DNA from: Orobanche coerulescens
Lineage: Eukaryota; Streptophyta; Magnoliopsida; Lamiales; Orobanchaceae
Length of the DNA stretch: 64,000 nucleotides
Reading direction: 5' to 3'
Assembly (NCBI GenBank): GCA_033398695.1
Contig: CM065818.1
Location: 52,050,001 to 52,114,000 of the forward strand
Shown here: positions 1-9,616 of the stretch, piece by piece
How the letters are laid out: each line of letters opens with the position of its first letter
How positions within the stretch are numbered: the stretch's first letter is position 1
Translations under genes and position numbers: made by a program
The notes under the pieces: generated by a model
What the model was told of the DNA's origin: nothing
Databases searched by the model: none
The model's input: the letters and a program-made list of their open reading frames with translations, nothing else

Positions 1-307
1 CATAATTCATCAGTTAACAATCCTCAATCATCATTTTCATTTTGACCAGGACAGTCATGTTAACTCGTTAATCACTCAATTTATTTCATTACTCAGTTGT
101 TGATCAGGAAGATCATATCATTAATCTTGTTAACTTGTTCAAGATAATCATTTCAAGAATTTCATCAGATAATCATGTCACCTCGGTTAATCATTCATAT
201 AATCACTGTGTTAGAGCGTGTATGCTCATTTTCATCATTTAATGACGTAATCATAATGTGATATTCATGCGGGAGATTTAATTATCATGTGACTTTCCTA
301 CTTCAGT
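1..307 (+). other. Untranslated leader of element A
   Basis: AT-rich sequence with many short TCATT/ATCATTT motifs lies between the missing 5' LTR and the Gag start. No primer binding site (TGGTATC-type) occurs here, and the sequence does not match the 3' LTR, so the window begins inside the internal region. I see no gene in it. Confidence 0.6.
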
Positions 308-1530
308 ATGGAGAGAACAGGCAAAGGACGTGGAGGACGAGGCCGCAGAGCGGTCCGAATTCCTAGAGCTCGTGTGAATACACGTGCGAACGCGAGGAAT
401 AATGCTAACTCATCAAGCAGCGATGCTGCTACTCGTTCACCTGGATGTGATCATTCTCTATCGGGGAGTTGTACCCGGGACACCGCTCAGTCAGAAGGTG
501 TTCGGGTTGACCCACTCGCTTTTATGCAGGGCATGATTGCCCAAATGACTCAGATGGCACAACTAATGGAGATGATGCACAACTCAGTTAATCAAAATCA
601 ACAGGCTCCTCCGCCGCCACCTCAGAGGCAAGAGAGGAGTGTGGGCAGTATCATCGGCGACATCTCTCCCCAAAGGCCACCTACTTTTGAGGGCTCATCT
701 GAGCCGGCGGATATTGTTCATTGGCTCGAGCATTTCAAGAAGTTATTGGCTATGGTGGAGTGTCCCGAAGGACACAAAGTTTCGGTTGCGGCTTACTATC
801 TGGGTAAGGGCGTTCATTCTTGGTGGTTGTCGTTGAAGCTCACCGATGGATCATGTACTTGGGATCAATTCAAGACACTTATGATGGAGAGATATTATCC
901 GGCCCCACTCAGAGAGGCCAAACTGTCAGAATTACTCACTCCCGACCCTTCAGCGGACGATGATGTTCTCGCCATCGCCGAGAAATTTCAGGAACTTCTT
1001 CCTTTCGCCTCATCCATCATTCATTCAGAGGCGGACAAAATCAAGTATTTCAGCAAGAGGCTGAAACCCCGTATGAGACTACAGTTGCTTAATCATCATT
1101 GCACCACTTTGGCCGAATTTATTGAGAAAGCTCTTATGAGCTTACTGCTAAGGAAATTGCTAAGCAGCAACCTTCGCCTGCTAGCAAGAAATCGAAGAAT
1201 CGTAATCAGTCTGAAGGTGGTCACACAACCTTCAAGAAACCTTGTGCGGGCACCACTTTCTCTGAGCGACCTCCTGTGGCGCCCAGACCTGCGGAATCGC
1301 AGTCCCGAGCGGCCAGTTTGGCCATCACCTGTTTTAACTGTGGGGATCTTGGTCATGTCAGCACCAAGTGTCCGAGACAGACTGTCACATGTCATAATTG
1401 TGGGATTGCTGGGCATAAGGCCCGTTTTTGCCGTAGGGACTCCAAACCTACTCCGACGTCATCTCAGGCCCCGAAGCAGTCAGCCGTTCAGAATCAAGCT
1501 ACTCAGTCAGCATCGTTTAAGATGACATGA
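308..1530 (+). pseudogene. gag: gag of element A (frameshifted)
   Basis: Encodes the Gag polyprotein that would package element RNA. From ATG 308 it has a basic, Arg/Gly-rich N-terminus, a Pro-rich stretch before 'GDISPQRPPTFEGSS', and a retrotransposon Gag domain ('WLEHFKKLLAMVECPEGH', 'YYPAPLREAKLSELL'). Near 1135, after 'FIEKAL', the frame breaks: compared with element B about 4 nt are missing. The C-terminal half continues in the next frame from about 1140, with two intact zinc knuckles, 'CFNCGDLGHVSTKC' and 'CHNCGIAGHKARFC' (about 1330-1435). A TGA at 1528-1530 ends that frame although the pol-like sequence carries on without a frame change, so it is a nonsense mutation or sits near the gag-pol boundary. 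Confidence 0.9.
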
Positions 1531-2039
1531 GCGAACAAGGGTGGAGCCTTTAGCCATCAGACGAGAGCATCCGGTGCCGGGACTAGCAAGCCCCGGATTT
1601 ATGAGATGAAGAAGACCGACGATCCGGAGGCCCAGATGATCTCAGGTACACTCGATATTCTATCTCAACCTGTGTGTACCCTTTTTGATACTGGTGCAAC
1701 ACATTCATTCATTTCCGAGTCATGTTCGAGTAGACTGCGTCTCGGTAGTGCTACTAGTTGTGAGCCTTATGTCATTGGTCTACCAGATGGTAGACGAATT
1801 ATCGGAAATCGTGAGATTCAGAATTGTCCGATTCAGCTTCATGGCCGTGTATGGCCAGCGAACCTAATCGTGGTAGATTTGCCGAGAGACAACTTCATCT
1901 TGGGTATTGATTGGATGGATCGTCATGATGCCATCATTAGTGTCCGTAAGCGTATGGTCACTATCTTTTCAGACGATGGGGTCGAATGTGTGTTTCAGGG
2001 AGGTAATCCCAGTTGTTCTGGTAGAGTTATCAATTTGTG
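1531..2039 (+). pseudogene. pol (PR): protease region of element A pol
   Basis: Aspartic protease that would cleave the polyprotein. The active-site motif 'LFDTGATHSF' (about 1681-1710) is intact, and the flap-side 'ILGIDWMDRHDAIIS' follows about 70 residues later, as usual for Ty3 elements. The segment is read in the same frame as the zinc knuckles. It ends at TGA 2038-2040. Alignment with element B ('GRVISAMKAVRLL') shows this stop comes from a 1-nt deletion near 2035, after which the reading frame moves by one into the RT leader. Confidence 0.88.
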
Positions 2040-3353
2040 AAAGCAGTGAGATTACTCAATCAGGGGTGTGTTGGTTATTGGTGCTATATGACCAAAACCG
2101 AGAAATCGTCAATGATGTTGGCGGATATTCTGGTAGTGAGAGAATATGCCGATGTATTTCCAGACGAGTTACCTGGTTTGCCTCCACAGAGAGATGTGGA
2201 ATTCACAATTGAGTTGGAGCCTGGTACATCTCCAATATCGAAGGCACCGTACCGGATGGCCCCGACCGAAATGTAGGAGTTGAAGAATCAACTTGAGGAA
2301 TTGTTCGAGAAAGGTTATATCCGACCGAGTGCATCCCCGTGGGGAGCACTAGTGTTGTTTTTCAAGAAGAAGGATGGTTCATTTCGTTTGTGTATTGATT
2401 ATCGGGAGTTGAACAGGGTGACAATCAAGAATAAGTATCCCTTACCCCGTATTGATGATCTCTTAGATCAACTTCAGGAAGCTTCAATATTTTCCAAGAT
2501 CGACCTAAGATCTGGATATCATCAGTTGCGAATTCGAGAGTCGGATATCGCAAGGACAGCATTTCGTACACGCTATGGTCATTATGAATTCGTAGTTATG
2601 CCGTTCGGGCTAACTAATGCACCTGCAGTATTCATGGAGTTAATGAATCGGGTTTTCATCGACATTTTGGATCAGTTTGTTGTTGTCTTTATCGATGACT
2701 TTTTGATTTATTCTCGTGACCGAGAGGAGCACGAGGTTCACCTTCATCAGGTTCTCGACGTGTTGAGACGAGAGCAACTTTATGGAAAGTTTTCCAAATG
2801 TGAGTTCTGGATGTCCGAAGTGACTTTTCTCGGGCATGTAATTTCATCAGATGGAGTGCGTGTTGATCCTCAGAAGACGGAGGCTATCCAAGATTGGTTA
2901 CCTCCGAAGAATGTTAACGAAATCCGAAGCTTTCTCGGATTAGCCGGTTATTATCGGCGGTTTGTGGAAGGATTTTCTAAAATTGCTCAACCATTGACGA
3001 ACCTTTTGCGAAAGGATAAGAAATACACGTGGTCCGATGCATGTCAACGGAGTTTTGAGGAACTCAAGAGCCGATTAGTTTCAGCACCTGTACTTTCCTT
3101 GCCGCAAGGGATGGAAGGATTTGTGGTTTATAGTAATGCGTCCGGGCAGGGTCTCGGATGTGTACTCATGCAGAATGGGAAGGTTATTGCTTATGCTTCA
3201 CGGCAATTGAGACCTTACGAGGTTAATTATCCTACCCATGACCTGGAGTTAGTAGCCATGGTTTTCGCGTTGAAGATTTGGCGTCATTACCTTTATGGCG
3301 TCACCTGTCAGATTTTCACCGATCACAAGAGTTTGAAGTATATATTTACTTAG
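2037..3353 (+). pseudogene. pol (RT-RH): reverse transcriptase and RNase H of element A pol
   Basis: RNA-dependent DNA polymerase with its RNase H. The linker '[19 protein letters not shown]' leads into RT motifs '[15 protein letters not shown]', 'CIDYRELN', '[15 protein letters not shown]', '[11 protein letters not shown]' and the polymerase centre '[12 protein letters not shown]' (about 2686-2721), with both Asp present. An in-frame TAG (2274-2276) splits the linker. RNase H has '[14 protein letters not shown]', where the first catalytic Asp (YSDAS in B and C) is Asn, probably a G-to-A change; '[12 protein letters not shown]' follows. A second TAG (3351-3353) stands where B and C have a Gln codon. 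Both lost residues and stops make it inactive. Confidence 0.92.
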
Positions 3354-4907
3354 AAGGAGTTAAATATGCGACAGAGGTGGTGGTTGGAACTAATAAAAGA
3401 TTATGACATCGAGATCCTTTACCACCCGGGCAAGGCAAACGTTGTCGCCGACGCCTTGAGTCGTAAGTCCATTCAGGAGCAAATGCTTGCTCGTTTAACA
3501 GTTCAGAAGGAGCTTCAACAGGAACTCCTTAGACCCGAGATTGAGGTCTGGCTTCAGCGAGTACAAGGGCAACTTTGCATGTTAGAGATTTCATCGCCAC
3601 TTGAGGAGGCAATCAGAGAGAATCAGGGTTCAGACCCAGCATTGTTGCGCATCCGTGAGGATGTGGCTCAGGGGAAAGCCCCTGGATTCGTGGTCCACGA
3701 GGATGGACTTTTGAGATTTAAGAATCGGTTGTGCGTACCGGCGAATGACGAGTTGAAAAACTCGATTTTGAGAGAAGCTCATGCTACCCCTTATTCTGTT
3801 CATCCGGGGTCTAGCGAGATGTACAAGGACTTGAAACAAAATTACTGGTGGAATATGAAGCGAGAAGTCGCAGAATTTGTTTCGAGATGCTTAACCTATC
3901 AACAAGTCAAGATTTAACATCAGCGACCAGCGGGTATGCTGAAACCTCTCCCTATTCCAGAATGGAAGTGGGAAGACATTTCTTTGGATTTCATCACGAG
4001 TTTGCCGACGAGTCGTCATGGCATGAATACGATCTGGGTGATTGTGGACCGCTTAACTAAATCAGCTCATTTCCTTGAGATTAAGGATACGTGGGGTCCC
4101 GAGAGACTTGCCCAGCTATTCATCAAAGAGATAGTGAGACTGCACGGTACTCCTAAAAGTATCGTTTCCGATCGTGACGGACGGTTTGTGTCTCATTTTT
4201 GGAAATCAGTTCATCGTGCTATGGGAACTCAGCTTAATTTCAGCACATCTTTTCATCCTCAGTCCGACGGACAATCAGAGAGGACTATTCAGACATTGGA
4301 GGACATGTTGAGGGCATACGTCCTCGATTGGAAAGATGATTGGGAAGCCCAACTACCATTGATCGAGTTCACGTATAATAATAGTTGGCATACTTCAATT
4401 AAGATGGTGCCTTACGAGGCCTTGTACGGTCGTCGTTGTCGATCTCCTTTGTGTTGGGATGACTTATCAGAGTCAATCGGCACCAAGCCCGATATGCTTA
4501 TAGCCGCCCGTGAGAAGGTAGCTTTGATCAGGGGTCGTTTGTTGACCGCTCAGAGTCGACAGAAATCTTATGCAGATAATCGTCGTCGACCACTAGAGTT
4601 CGAGATAGGTGACCACGTGTTGGTCAAGGTATCCCCGAGTCGAGGTATCTTCCGTTTCGGGAAGCGGGGAAAGTTGAGTCCAAGATTTATTGGACTATTT
4701 GAGATTTTGGAACGAGTAGGCGAGCTAGCTTATCGTTTGGCCTTACCTCCGGCGTTGAGCCGAATTCATAATGTGTTTCATGTCTCTCAGTTATGGAAGT
4801 ATGTTGCCGACCCGAGTCACATACTTCAGTTCGACGAAATCGAGATCGCGGATGATCATTCGTATGAGGAGCGTCCTATACGAGTTTTAGAGCGGCGAAT
4901 CAAATAG
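3354..4907 (+). pseudogene. pol (INT): integrase of element A pol
   Basis: Integrase that would join element DNA to the chromosome. After the end of RNase H ('[22 protein letters not shown]') comes the HHCC zinc domain ('[10 protein letters not shown]...CLTYQQ'). Its last Cys is Tyr here (CLTC in B and C), and one Gly codon before 'NMKRE' is missing. TAA 3915-3917 replaces a Glu codon. The catalytic core keeps D ('[11 protein letters not shown]'), D ('IVSDRDGRF') and E ('DGQSERTIQTLED'). The GPF/Y-like region reads 'PRFIGLFEIL', then 'HNVFHVSQL'. TAG 4905-4907 replaces a Gln codon after 'ERRIK'. Confidence 0.92.
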
Positions 4908-5027
4908 TTGAGGAATAAGGAGATTCTTTTGGTTAAAATTCAGTGGTATAGACACGGAGTCGAAGAGGCTACTTGGGAAACTGAGGATAGTATGCGGGAG
5001 AGTTATCCCGAGTTGTTTGACCCTTAG
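4908..5027 (+). pseudogene. chromodomain-like tail of element A pol
   Basis: The reading continues in frame past the TAG at 4905 and ends at TAG 5025-5027. It contains 'ILLVKIQWYRHGVEEATWE' followed by 'TEDSMRESYPELF', the pattern of the chromodomain that Tekay-type integrases use to bind methylated histone H3. B and C have the same tail. The aromatic residues are W and W in the expected spacing. The assignment is by family knowledge, without a profile search. Confidence 0.75.
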
Positions 5028-5061
5028 TTTCGGGGATGAAACTCTTTTAAGGGGGGGTGTA
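5027..5061 (+). other. 3' hairpin and polypurine tract of element A
   Basis: GTTTCGGGGATGAAAC (5027-5042) can form a 6-bp stem (one G-T pair) with a GGGA loop. It overlaps the pol stop by one base. A tract TTTTAAGGGGGGG follows and then the LTR start TGTAATACCC at 5062. The purine run would prime plus-strand DNA. The same hairpin occurs 20 nt from the LTR in B, C and L0. Confidence 0.8.
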
Positions 5062-5480
5062 TGTAATACCCGGTTGTAATTCAGTCATTATCATTCAGTA
5101 ATTTCATTCGGTAATTGTCATTATGTAGTTTTTCATTTGATAATAATCATTCATCTGTGTTCACTGTTAGGAATAACTTCGAGTTGTGTATCGATATTGT
5201 TCATCTTTCAACCCTACTCGGGAATCGAGACAAGAGTATTATCTTGATTGTTGTAATTGATTCAATAGTCGATGTTGACGTTGGAGTTCATGTCATTTCA
5301 AATCTCCTTAATGTTCAAATTGTATTTTTGTTGGGCGAACTCTTGTAATCATCGCATGGAAACACCGTTTTGGAGTTTTCGCACTTCCATTTCGTGTTAT
5401 TGCTTCCCAAATATTGATTCCTATTGCTTTTATTCTCTTCCCGGGTCATTTTTCATCATTTTAGGACCCAAGGGGGGTGT

Positions 5481-5770
5481 GGGCCGTGGCACAAGGAGTG
5501 TGCGCCGCGGCACACACATTTTTCAGTTTTGGCCAAGCAGCCTGTACCGTGGGCCGCGGCTCATCCCAGCAGGGCCGCGGCACACTGCCGCGGCACACCC
5601 GTCCGGGCCGCGGCACACTCGTGTTGCAATCTTTGGCCGACCTGTCTGTACCGGGGGCCGCGGCTCATGCCAGCAGGGCCGCGGCACACTGTCGAGTCAC
5701 TGTCGCGGCACACTCAGCCGGGCCGCGGCACCGCGCGCCACAGGAGCGATTTTGGACTGTGCCACGGCAC
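5481..5770 (+). repeat. CCGCGG palindrome array in U3 of element A
   Basis: About eleven copies of GCCGCGGC or close variants, most followed by ACAC or TCAT. Centre-to-centre distances are mainly 20-21 bp (5486/5507, 5556/5577, 5590/5610, 5660/5681, 5705/5725). A larger unit of about 104 bp is duplicated: CTGTACCG plus GGGCCGCGGCTCAT occurs near 5542 and again near 5646. The GC-rich block stands out from AT-rich surroundings and lies just upstream of the TATA-like motif. Confidence 0.85.
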
Positions 5771-5803
5771 ACTCGGCTCAGGCGGCAGCACAGCGATCGG
5801 CAC

Positions 5804-5810
5804 TATAATT
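5804..5810 (+). promoter_or_regulatory. TATA-like motif in 3' LTR of element A
   Basis: TATAATT lies about 40 bp downstream of the last CCGCGG-type palindrome, the same relative position as the clearer TATA boxes of L0, B and C. It is a candidate core promoter only. Confidence 0.4.
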
Positions 5811-7471
5811 GCAGTTTTTTGTGCGGATCAACTCATTTTTTCCATTTCTTCACTTTGGTCCGAGAGAGAGGGTTTGTGGGAGAGAATCTTCATCATCAAT
5901 CACTTGAGTTCTCGTTTTTCATCATTTTCATTCGGTTGTGAAGCTCGGATTGTCGATCTAACGCGATTTCATCGGATTAAAGTACTTGGATCTTCAAAGG
6001 TAATATTCATCAAACCTCTTGGATTTCGATTTGTGTTGAGATATGATGTTTTGGATGTTAAGATCATGTCGTATGAAGTGATATACGCATGATTATGGAT
6101 ATGTTTGATTATTCATTGGATTATTGAAGGATTATTCAAGAACACTTTGAATATTGAGTTGGATTTGGGGGTATTCGATTAATCGTTGTTGTAATCACGA
6201 ATTTGAATATTCATATTGGATTATTGATCGTATTGAAGATGTTTTGTTGGTTTGAAACACTTCTTGGGGATTTGATGTTGGTATTATTGAAGTTTGGTTG
6301 TAAACAAACGAAGTTTGGCCGCAAAGTGTTCGATATAATGCCCCAAAGAACTTGGTTTAGTCGTATCGACGTTTTGAGTTCGTTATATTCGTGTTTGATT
6401 CGTATGTTGAACGGATTGTTGGTATTTGTGTTGTTCAAGGTTGTTCGAGCGACCGATATCTCAATTAGGACGTTGTTCGTGGAAGGATAATTGTCACCAG
6501 TGTTGAGTAAGTTAATTCTTACTCGGTTAAAAGGATACTCATTCTTTTTGTTGTTGTTGATTCATAATCATAACTCATTCATCATTGAATTAACCGTATT
6601 GAGACTTGTAATTATCGAATAATCACTTCATTCACGAGTAACGACGGTTCCAATCACTTCATTGAGTTATCAATCACTTCACTATTATTTTCATCTCGGT
6701 GAGTCATTCTTGACCTTGTCGAATTATTATTCATTGATATTCATTGTGGTCATTCTCGTTTATATGACCTTCTGGGTTCATATTGCGTGGCCGGGTGCGG
6801 ATGTGTGGAATTTTTAGTCGGGCACACGATGGTCATGTATTGGGTTCACCGATACATTGGACCGTGCACACGGTAACGCTTACCTCCGTGAGACTAATTA
6901 GGTACAAGGACGGGTGTGTCCGGTCATTCGTCTTGTATACTTGCACAGAACATTACGGGCGTACTATGATACTCCTCTTCAGCGTAATTCATAACTAAGG
7001 ATATTTCATAACTTCAGATATATCATGATTATGTTTTTTCAACCCTTGAGGATTGTTGTTACGTATGGCCCGGCCGTTGGGGGATTTTGTTTTCAGGTCA
7101 CGGCAAGGCAAAGGCACGGGAAGAGCATGTTGACGGCGATGAGTCCCAGTGATACTAGTAGGGGGCCCCAGTCATTCCGGTTATTCTAGTCATTTCAGTC
7201 GTTCTTATTTCTCTTCATTTGTATTTCCGCTGCAAATTCTGTTTGAGATGTTTATTTATTCAGGGTGGTGTATTTTATCTTCATATAAAATATACTAGTA
7301 TTCTGTATTGTCCTGGTGTATTGTACTTAAGCTCCTCATCGGAGTATTTGGTAATATAATGTGGTTCGGTACTACAATTATATTATTTAATTCATCAGTT
7401 TTCATTCGCCTGGTGAGTCCCAGTCGGGGGTCCACGGCACTGTAATATCCGCCTAGTTTGGGGGTGTTACA

Positions 7472-8160
7472 CTACTGAAAATATTACATTGATTCAAGCC
7501 AACTTATGTGGTGCTTTAGAAACAGCACAAGATGTATATCAATACTTCATCACGTTCACTAATGATCATACTAGGTATTATTTTGTGTACTTGATGAAGC
7601 ATATATACAAAGACTTTGAGAAATTCAAGGGATTTAAGGCTGTAGTCAAAAATCAAACTGGTCATCATATAAAGGCACTTTGGTCAGACCGAGGAGGCGA
7701 ATACATAAGTATCACAATTCACACCTCAATCAACCTGATGAAGGTGGAGAAATTGGAAGCTAGGTCTATTAAGGTACGTTTCGTAGGATACCCACCTGAC
7801 TCAATGGGTTATCTATTCTACATGAACGAAAATCAAAGGATCGTTGTTAGTTTACATGCACACTTCCTGGAAGATGAGTTTATTCAGGAAGGTGGAACAG
7901 GTAGAAATGTTTCTTTGGAAGAACATAGAGAACCTCCCGAGGAGACACCTGTGCAATAAGAAATAACCGAACCTTCTGAAACCCAACCATTACCACCGCA
8001 TAGGTCAAGTATGATATCTCAACTACATGAGAGGTACGGCTACATGCATCTGGAGGAACTGAGTCTCCACCAAACATATGATAGCCAAGAGAAAGATCCT
8101 ACTTCTCACGAACAAGCGATGGTAGATTGGACTCCGCAAAGTGGCATGAAGCCACAGAAG
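7472..8160 (+). pseudogene. pol (INT): E1 copia fragment: integrase region
   Basis: Remnant of a Ty1/copia integrase. 'LCGALETAQDVYQYFITFTND' and 'HTRYYFVYLMKH' are the start of the core. 'HIKALWSDRGGEY' carries the second catalytic Asp. An internal deletion then joins directly to 'KLEARSIKVRFVGYPPDSMGYLF', so the segment bearing the catalytic Glu is gone. Stops occur after 'EETPVQ' (7957). Copia D (41460-42300) is the close relative, with the same order and wording. Element A interrupts this gene on the left: the first E1 bases at 7472 follow the LTR end directly. Confidence 0.88.
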
Positions 8161-8686
8161 TTGAGATAGACTCGACGATCATTGGGAACAAATAGATCTT
8201 CAAAAGAAAGACTGATAGAGATAGAAACATGGAAGCCTATAATTTTAGGCTTGTGGCTAAGGGTTATACCCAAAAGGAAGGTATTGATTGTCATGAAACC
8301 TTCTCACCGATTGCCATAATCAAGTCTGCTCGTATGATGCTTGCCAATGATTATAAAATATGGCAGATGGACTTGAAGACGACATTGCTCAAAAGATACC
8401 TCGAAAAGGAAATCTAAATAGAACAGCCTATAAGCTTCGTGTCCACTTATGATATTCATAAAGTATGCAAGCTTCAGCGTGATATTTATGGACTGAAGCA
8501 AGCTTCATGAAGTTGGAATTATCATTTTGACGAAGCAGTCAAAGAGTTTGACTTCGTGGAAAATGAGGAAGAACCTTGTGTTTACAGAAAGTTTAGTAGG
8601 AGAAATATCTCGTTCTTAGTCCTATATGTAGATGACATTATACTAATAGGAAATGACGTTGGATTGCTCAATTCTGTGAAAGCTTG
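8161..8686 (+). pseudogene. pol (RT): E1 copia fragment: reverse transcriptase region
   Basis: Ty1/copia reverse transcriptase remnant: 'LVAKGYTQKEGIDCHETFSP', 'WQMDLKTTLLK' (normally DVKTAFLNG), 'IYGLKQAS' and 'LVLYVDDIILIGND' (about 8617-8655) with the YVDD centre intact. Several stops (for example 8416 and after 'KQAS') and small deletions show it is dead. It is cut at 8686, within the sequence before 'WLS', by the Cassandra element and resumes at 9617-9705. Confidence 0.88.
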
Positions 8687-9003
8687 TGTTGGGATTCGGT
8701 CCAGCATCCTGCCTGCATGGGCTTAAAAATGCGCGAGACGCAGCTTGCGATTCGACTTGTGAGATCTGCACTAGAAAGTGGTTAAATGAATTGATTTGGA
8801 CTACTCATACCAACAAGATGCATCTTCTTTTCTGGTATCCATCCCATAGAAACTCCAAAGTTAAGCGTGCTTGGCCTGGAGTAGTTATGGGATGGGTGAC
8901 CCACTGGGAAGTTTCCCAGGTGCGTGTGAGTGAGGACAAAGTGCGCTAGAAAAGACTCGTGTTGGTACAATGAGGATAGTCTTCATCATTTGTGGGACCA
9001 ACA
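8687..9003 (+). repeat. 5' LTR of Cassandra element
   Basis: 317 bp, from TGTTGGGATT to GGGACCAACA, directly before the primer site. It contains the 5S-like block at 8836-8925. The first 73 bp (to 8759) have no counterpart in the 3' LTR. Confidence 0.9.
8836..8925 (+). promoter_or_regulatory. 5S rRNA-like RNA polymerase III promoter block, 5' LTR
   Basis: Reads like the central and 3' part of plant 5S rRNA: AACTCCAAAGTTAAGCG, TGCTTGGCCTGGAGTAGT and GATGGGTGACCCACTGGGAA. These correspond to the internal control region (A box, intermediate element, C box). The 5' third of 5S rRNA is not recognisable, so it is not a functional 5S gene. In Cassandra this block is thought to drive Pol III transcription. 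Confidence 0.88.
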
Positions 9004-9005
9004 AT

Positions 9006-9017
9006 TGGTATCAGAGC
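9006..9017 (+). other. Primer binding site of Cassandra element
   Basis: TGGTATCAGAGC, complementary to the 3' end of initiator tRNA-Met, two bases after the end of the 5' LTR. Confidence 0.92.
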
Positions 9018-9327
9018 AGGTCACGTGTGCAGATTCCCTCGAAGTATCCTACAGTGAAGGCTGTCAGAGTGTTGGAACTAAGAGGCGGGCATGCAGCAAA
9101 TTTTGCCAGTTGACCGGAACTAAGATGTTGGCGCTGTGGAGGTTGTCAGGTGCTAGAGGGCTATGTGATCAAATCTAGTATGCTGGAACTGAGATACTGG
9201 CGCAACAGAAGTAAACGTAGCTAGAACAAATGCTGATGTCAAGTGTTGGAGGACTGTGTGAATGAATCCAGCCGCTAGAGGGCTATGTGATCAAATCTAG
9301 TTCGCGGAGGTTTCCAGACTATGGGGC
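9018..9327 (+). other. Non-coding internal region of Cassandra element
   Basis: About 310 bp without coding potential. A 28-bp direct repeat starting GCTAGAGGGCTATGTG occurs near 9150 and again near 9272. ACTATGGGG just before 9328 could be the remains of a purine tract. Confidence 0.7.
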
Positions 9328-9616
9328 TGAGATCTTCACTAGAAAGTAGTTAAATGAATTGATTTGGACAACTTATACCAACAAGATGCATCTTCTTTTC
9401 TCGTATCCATCTCATAGAAACTCCAATGTTAAGCGTGCTTGGCCTGGAGTAGTTATAGGATGGGTGACCCCCTGGGAAGTTTCCGAGGTGCGTGTGAGTG
9501 AGGACAAAGCACGCTAGAAAAGACTCATGTTGGTGCGTGTGAGTGAGGACAAAGCACGCTAGAAAAGACTCATGTTGGTACAGTGAGGATATTCTTCATC
9601 ATTTGTGGGACCAACA
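9328..9616 (+). repeat. 3' LTR of Cassandra element, 5'-truncated with internal duplication
   Basis: Similarity to the 5' LTR begins at TGAGATCT and ends GGGACCAACA. The first 73 bp of the 5' LTR are missing. A segment of about 45 bp (GTGCGTGTGAGTGAGG to CTCATGTTG) is duplicated in tandem near 9490-9580, where the 5' LTR has one copy. Confidence 0.88.
9403..9487 (+). promoter_or_regulatory. 5S rRNA-like promoter block, 3' LTR
   Basis: Second copy: TGTTAAGCGTGCTTGGCC, AGGATGGGTGACCCCCTGGG. It is closer to plant 5S at 'AGGATGGGTGACC' than the 5' LTR copy. Confidence 0.85.

Larger units (their letters stand above)
1..7471 (+). mobile_element. Element A: Ty3/gypsy chromovirus (Tekay-like), 5' end outside window, degenerate
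   Basis: This is an autonomous-type LTR retrotransposon lacking its 5' LTR and primer site, which lie left of the window. Its order is leader, Gag with two CCHC knuckles, protease, reverse transcriptase, RNase H, integrase, chromodomain-like tail, purine tract and a 2.4-kb 3' LTR. RT before integrase defines Ty3; the tail after the integrase suggests the Tekay/Del chromovirus group, which is an inference from motifs. The coding region carries at least two frameshifts and five in-frame stops, so this copy is dead. It sits inside the integrase gene of copia fragment E1, whose sequence resumes at 7472; the first 5 bp there (CTACT) should be one copy of the target duplication. Confidence 0.93.
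5062..7471 (+). repeat. 3' LTR of element A
   Basis: The LTR begins TGTAATACCCGG, aligned with the LTR starts of B, C and L0, and ends TGGGGGTGTTACA. Length is about 2.4 kb. It contains a GC-rich palindrome array (5480-5770), a TATA-like motif (5804) and, near the 3' end, CCACGGCACTGTAATATCC, a block shared with the other chromovirus-type LTRs. No 5' partner is visible, so its age cannot be estimated here. Confidence 0.88.
8687..9616 (+). mobile_element. Cassandra TRIM (short non-coding LTR retrotransposon with 5S-like LTRs)
   Basis: A 930-bp element flanked by a perfect 5-bp target duplication GCTTG (8682-8686 and 9617-9621). The outer ends are TGTTGGGATT and GGGACCAACA, inverted over TGTTGG/CCAACA. 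Both LTRs carry a 5S-rRNA-like block, the hallmark of Cassandra. A 12-nt site TGGTATCAGAGC (initiator-tRNA-Met type) follows the 5' LTR. Nothing is coded, so movement would have needed proteins in trans. It interrupts the E1 reverse transcriptase, and removing it plus one GCTTG restores the E1 reading across the junction. Strand is set by the PBS and by the sense of the 5S block. Confidence 0.93.

Noticed and set aside
1..5027. Endogenous plant pararetrovirus (caulimovirid)
   Set aside because: An integrase with DDE core and chromodomain-like tail, a purine tract and LTRs are present; there is no movement-protein motif. This is Ty3.
5272..6092. Three overlapping long open frames (150-220 codons) rich in Arg, Ala, Pro and His
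   Set aside because: They are produced by the CCGCGG-rich palindrome array of the A LTR in all three phases; none has a recognisable motif.
8836..9487. Two functional 5S rRNA genes
   Set aside because: Only the internal promoter and 3' part resemble 5S; the 5' third is missing, and both copies lie in the LTRs of a Cassandra element.
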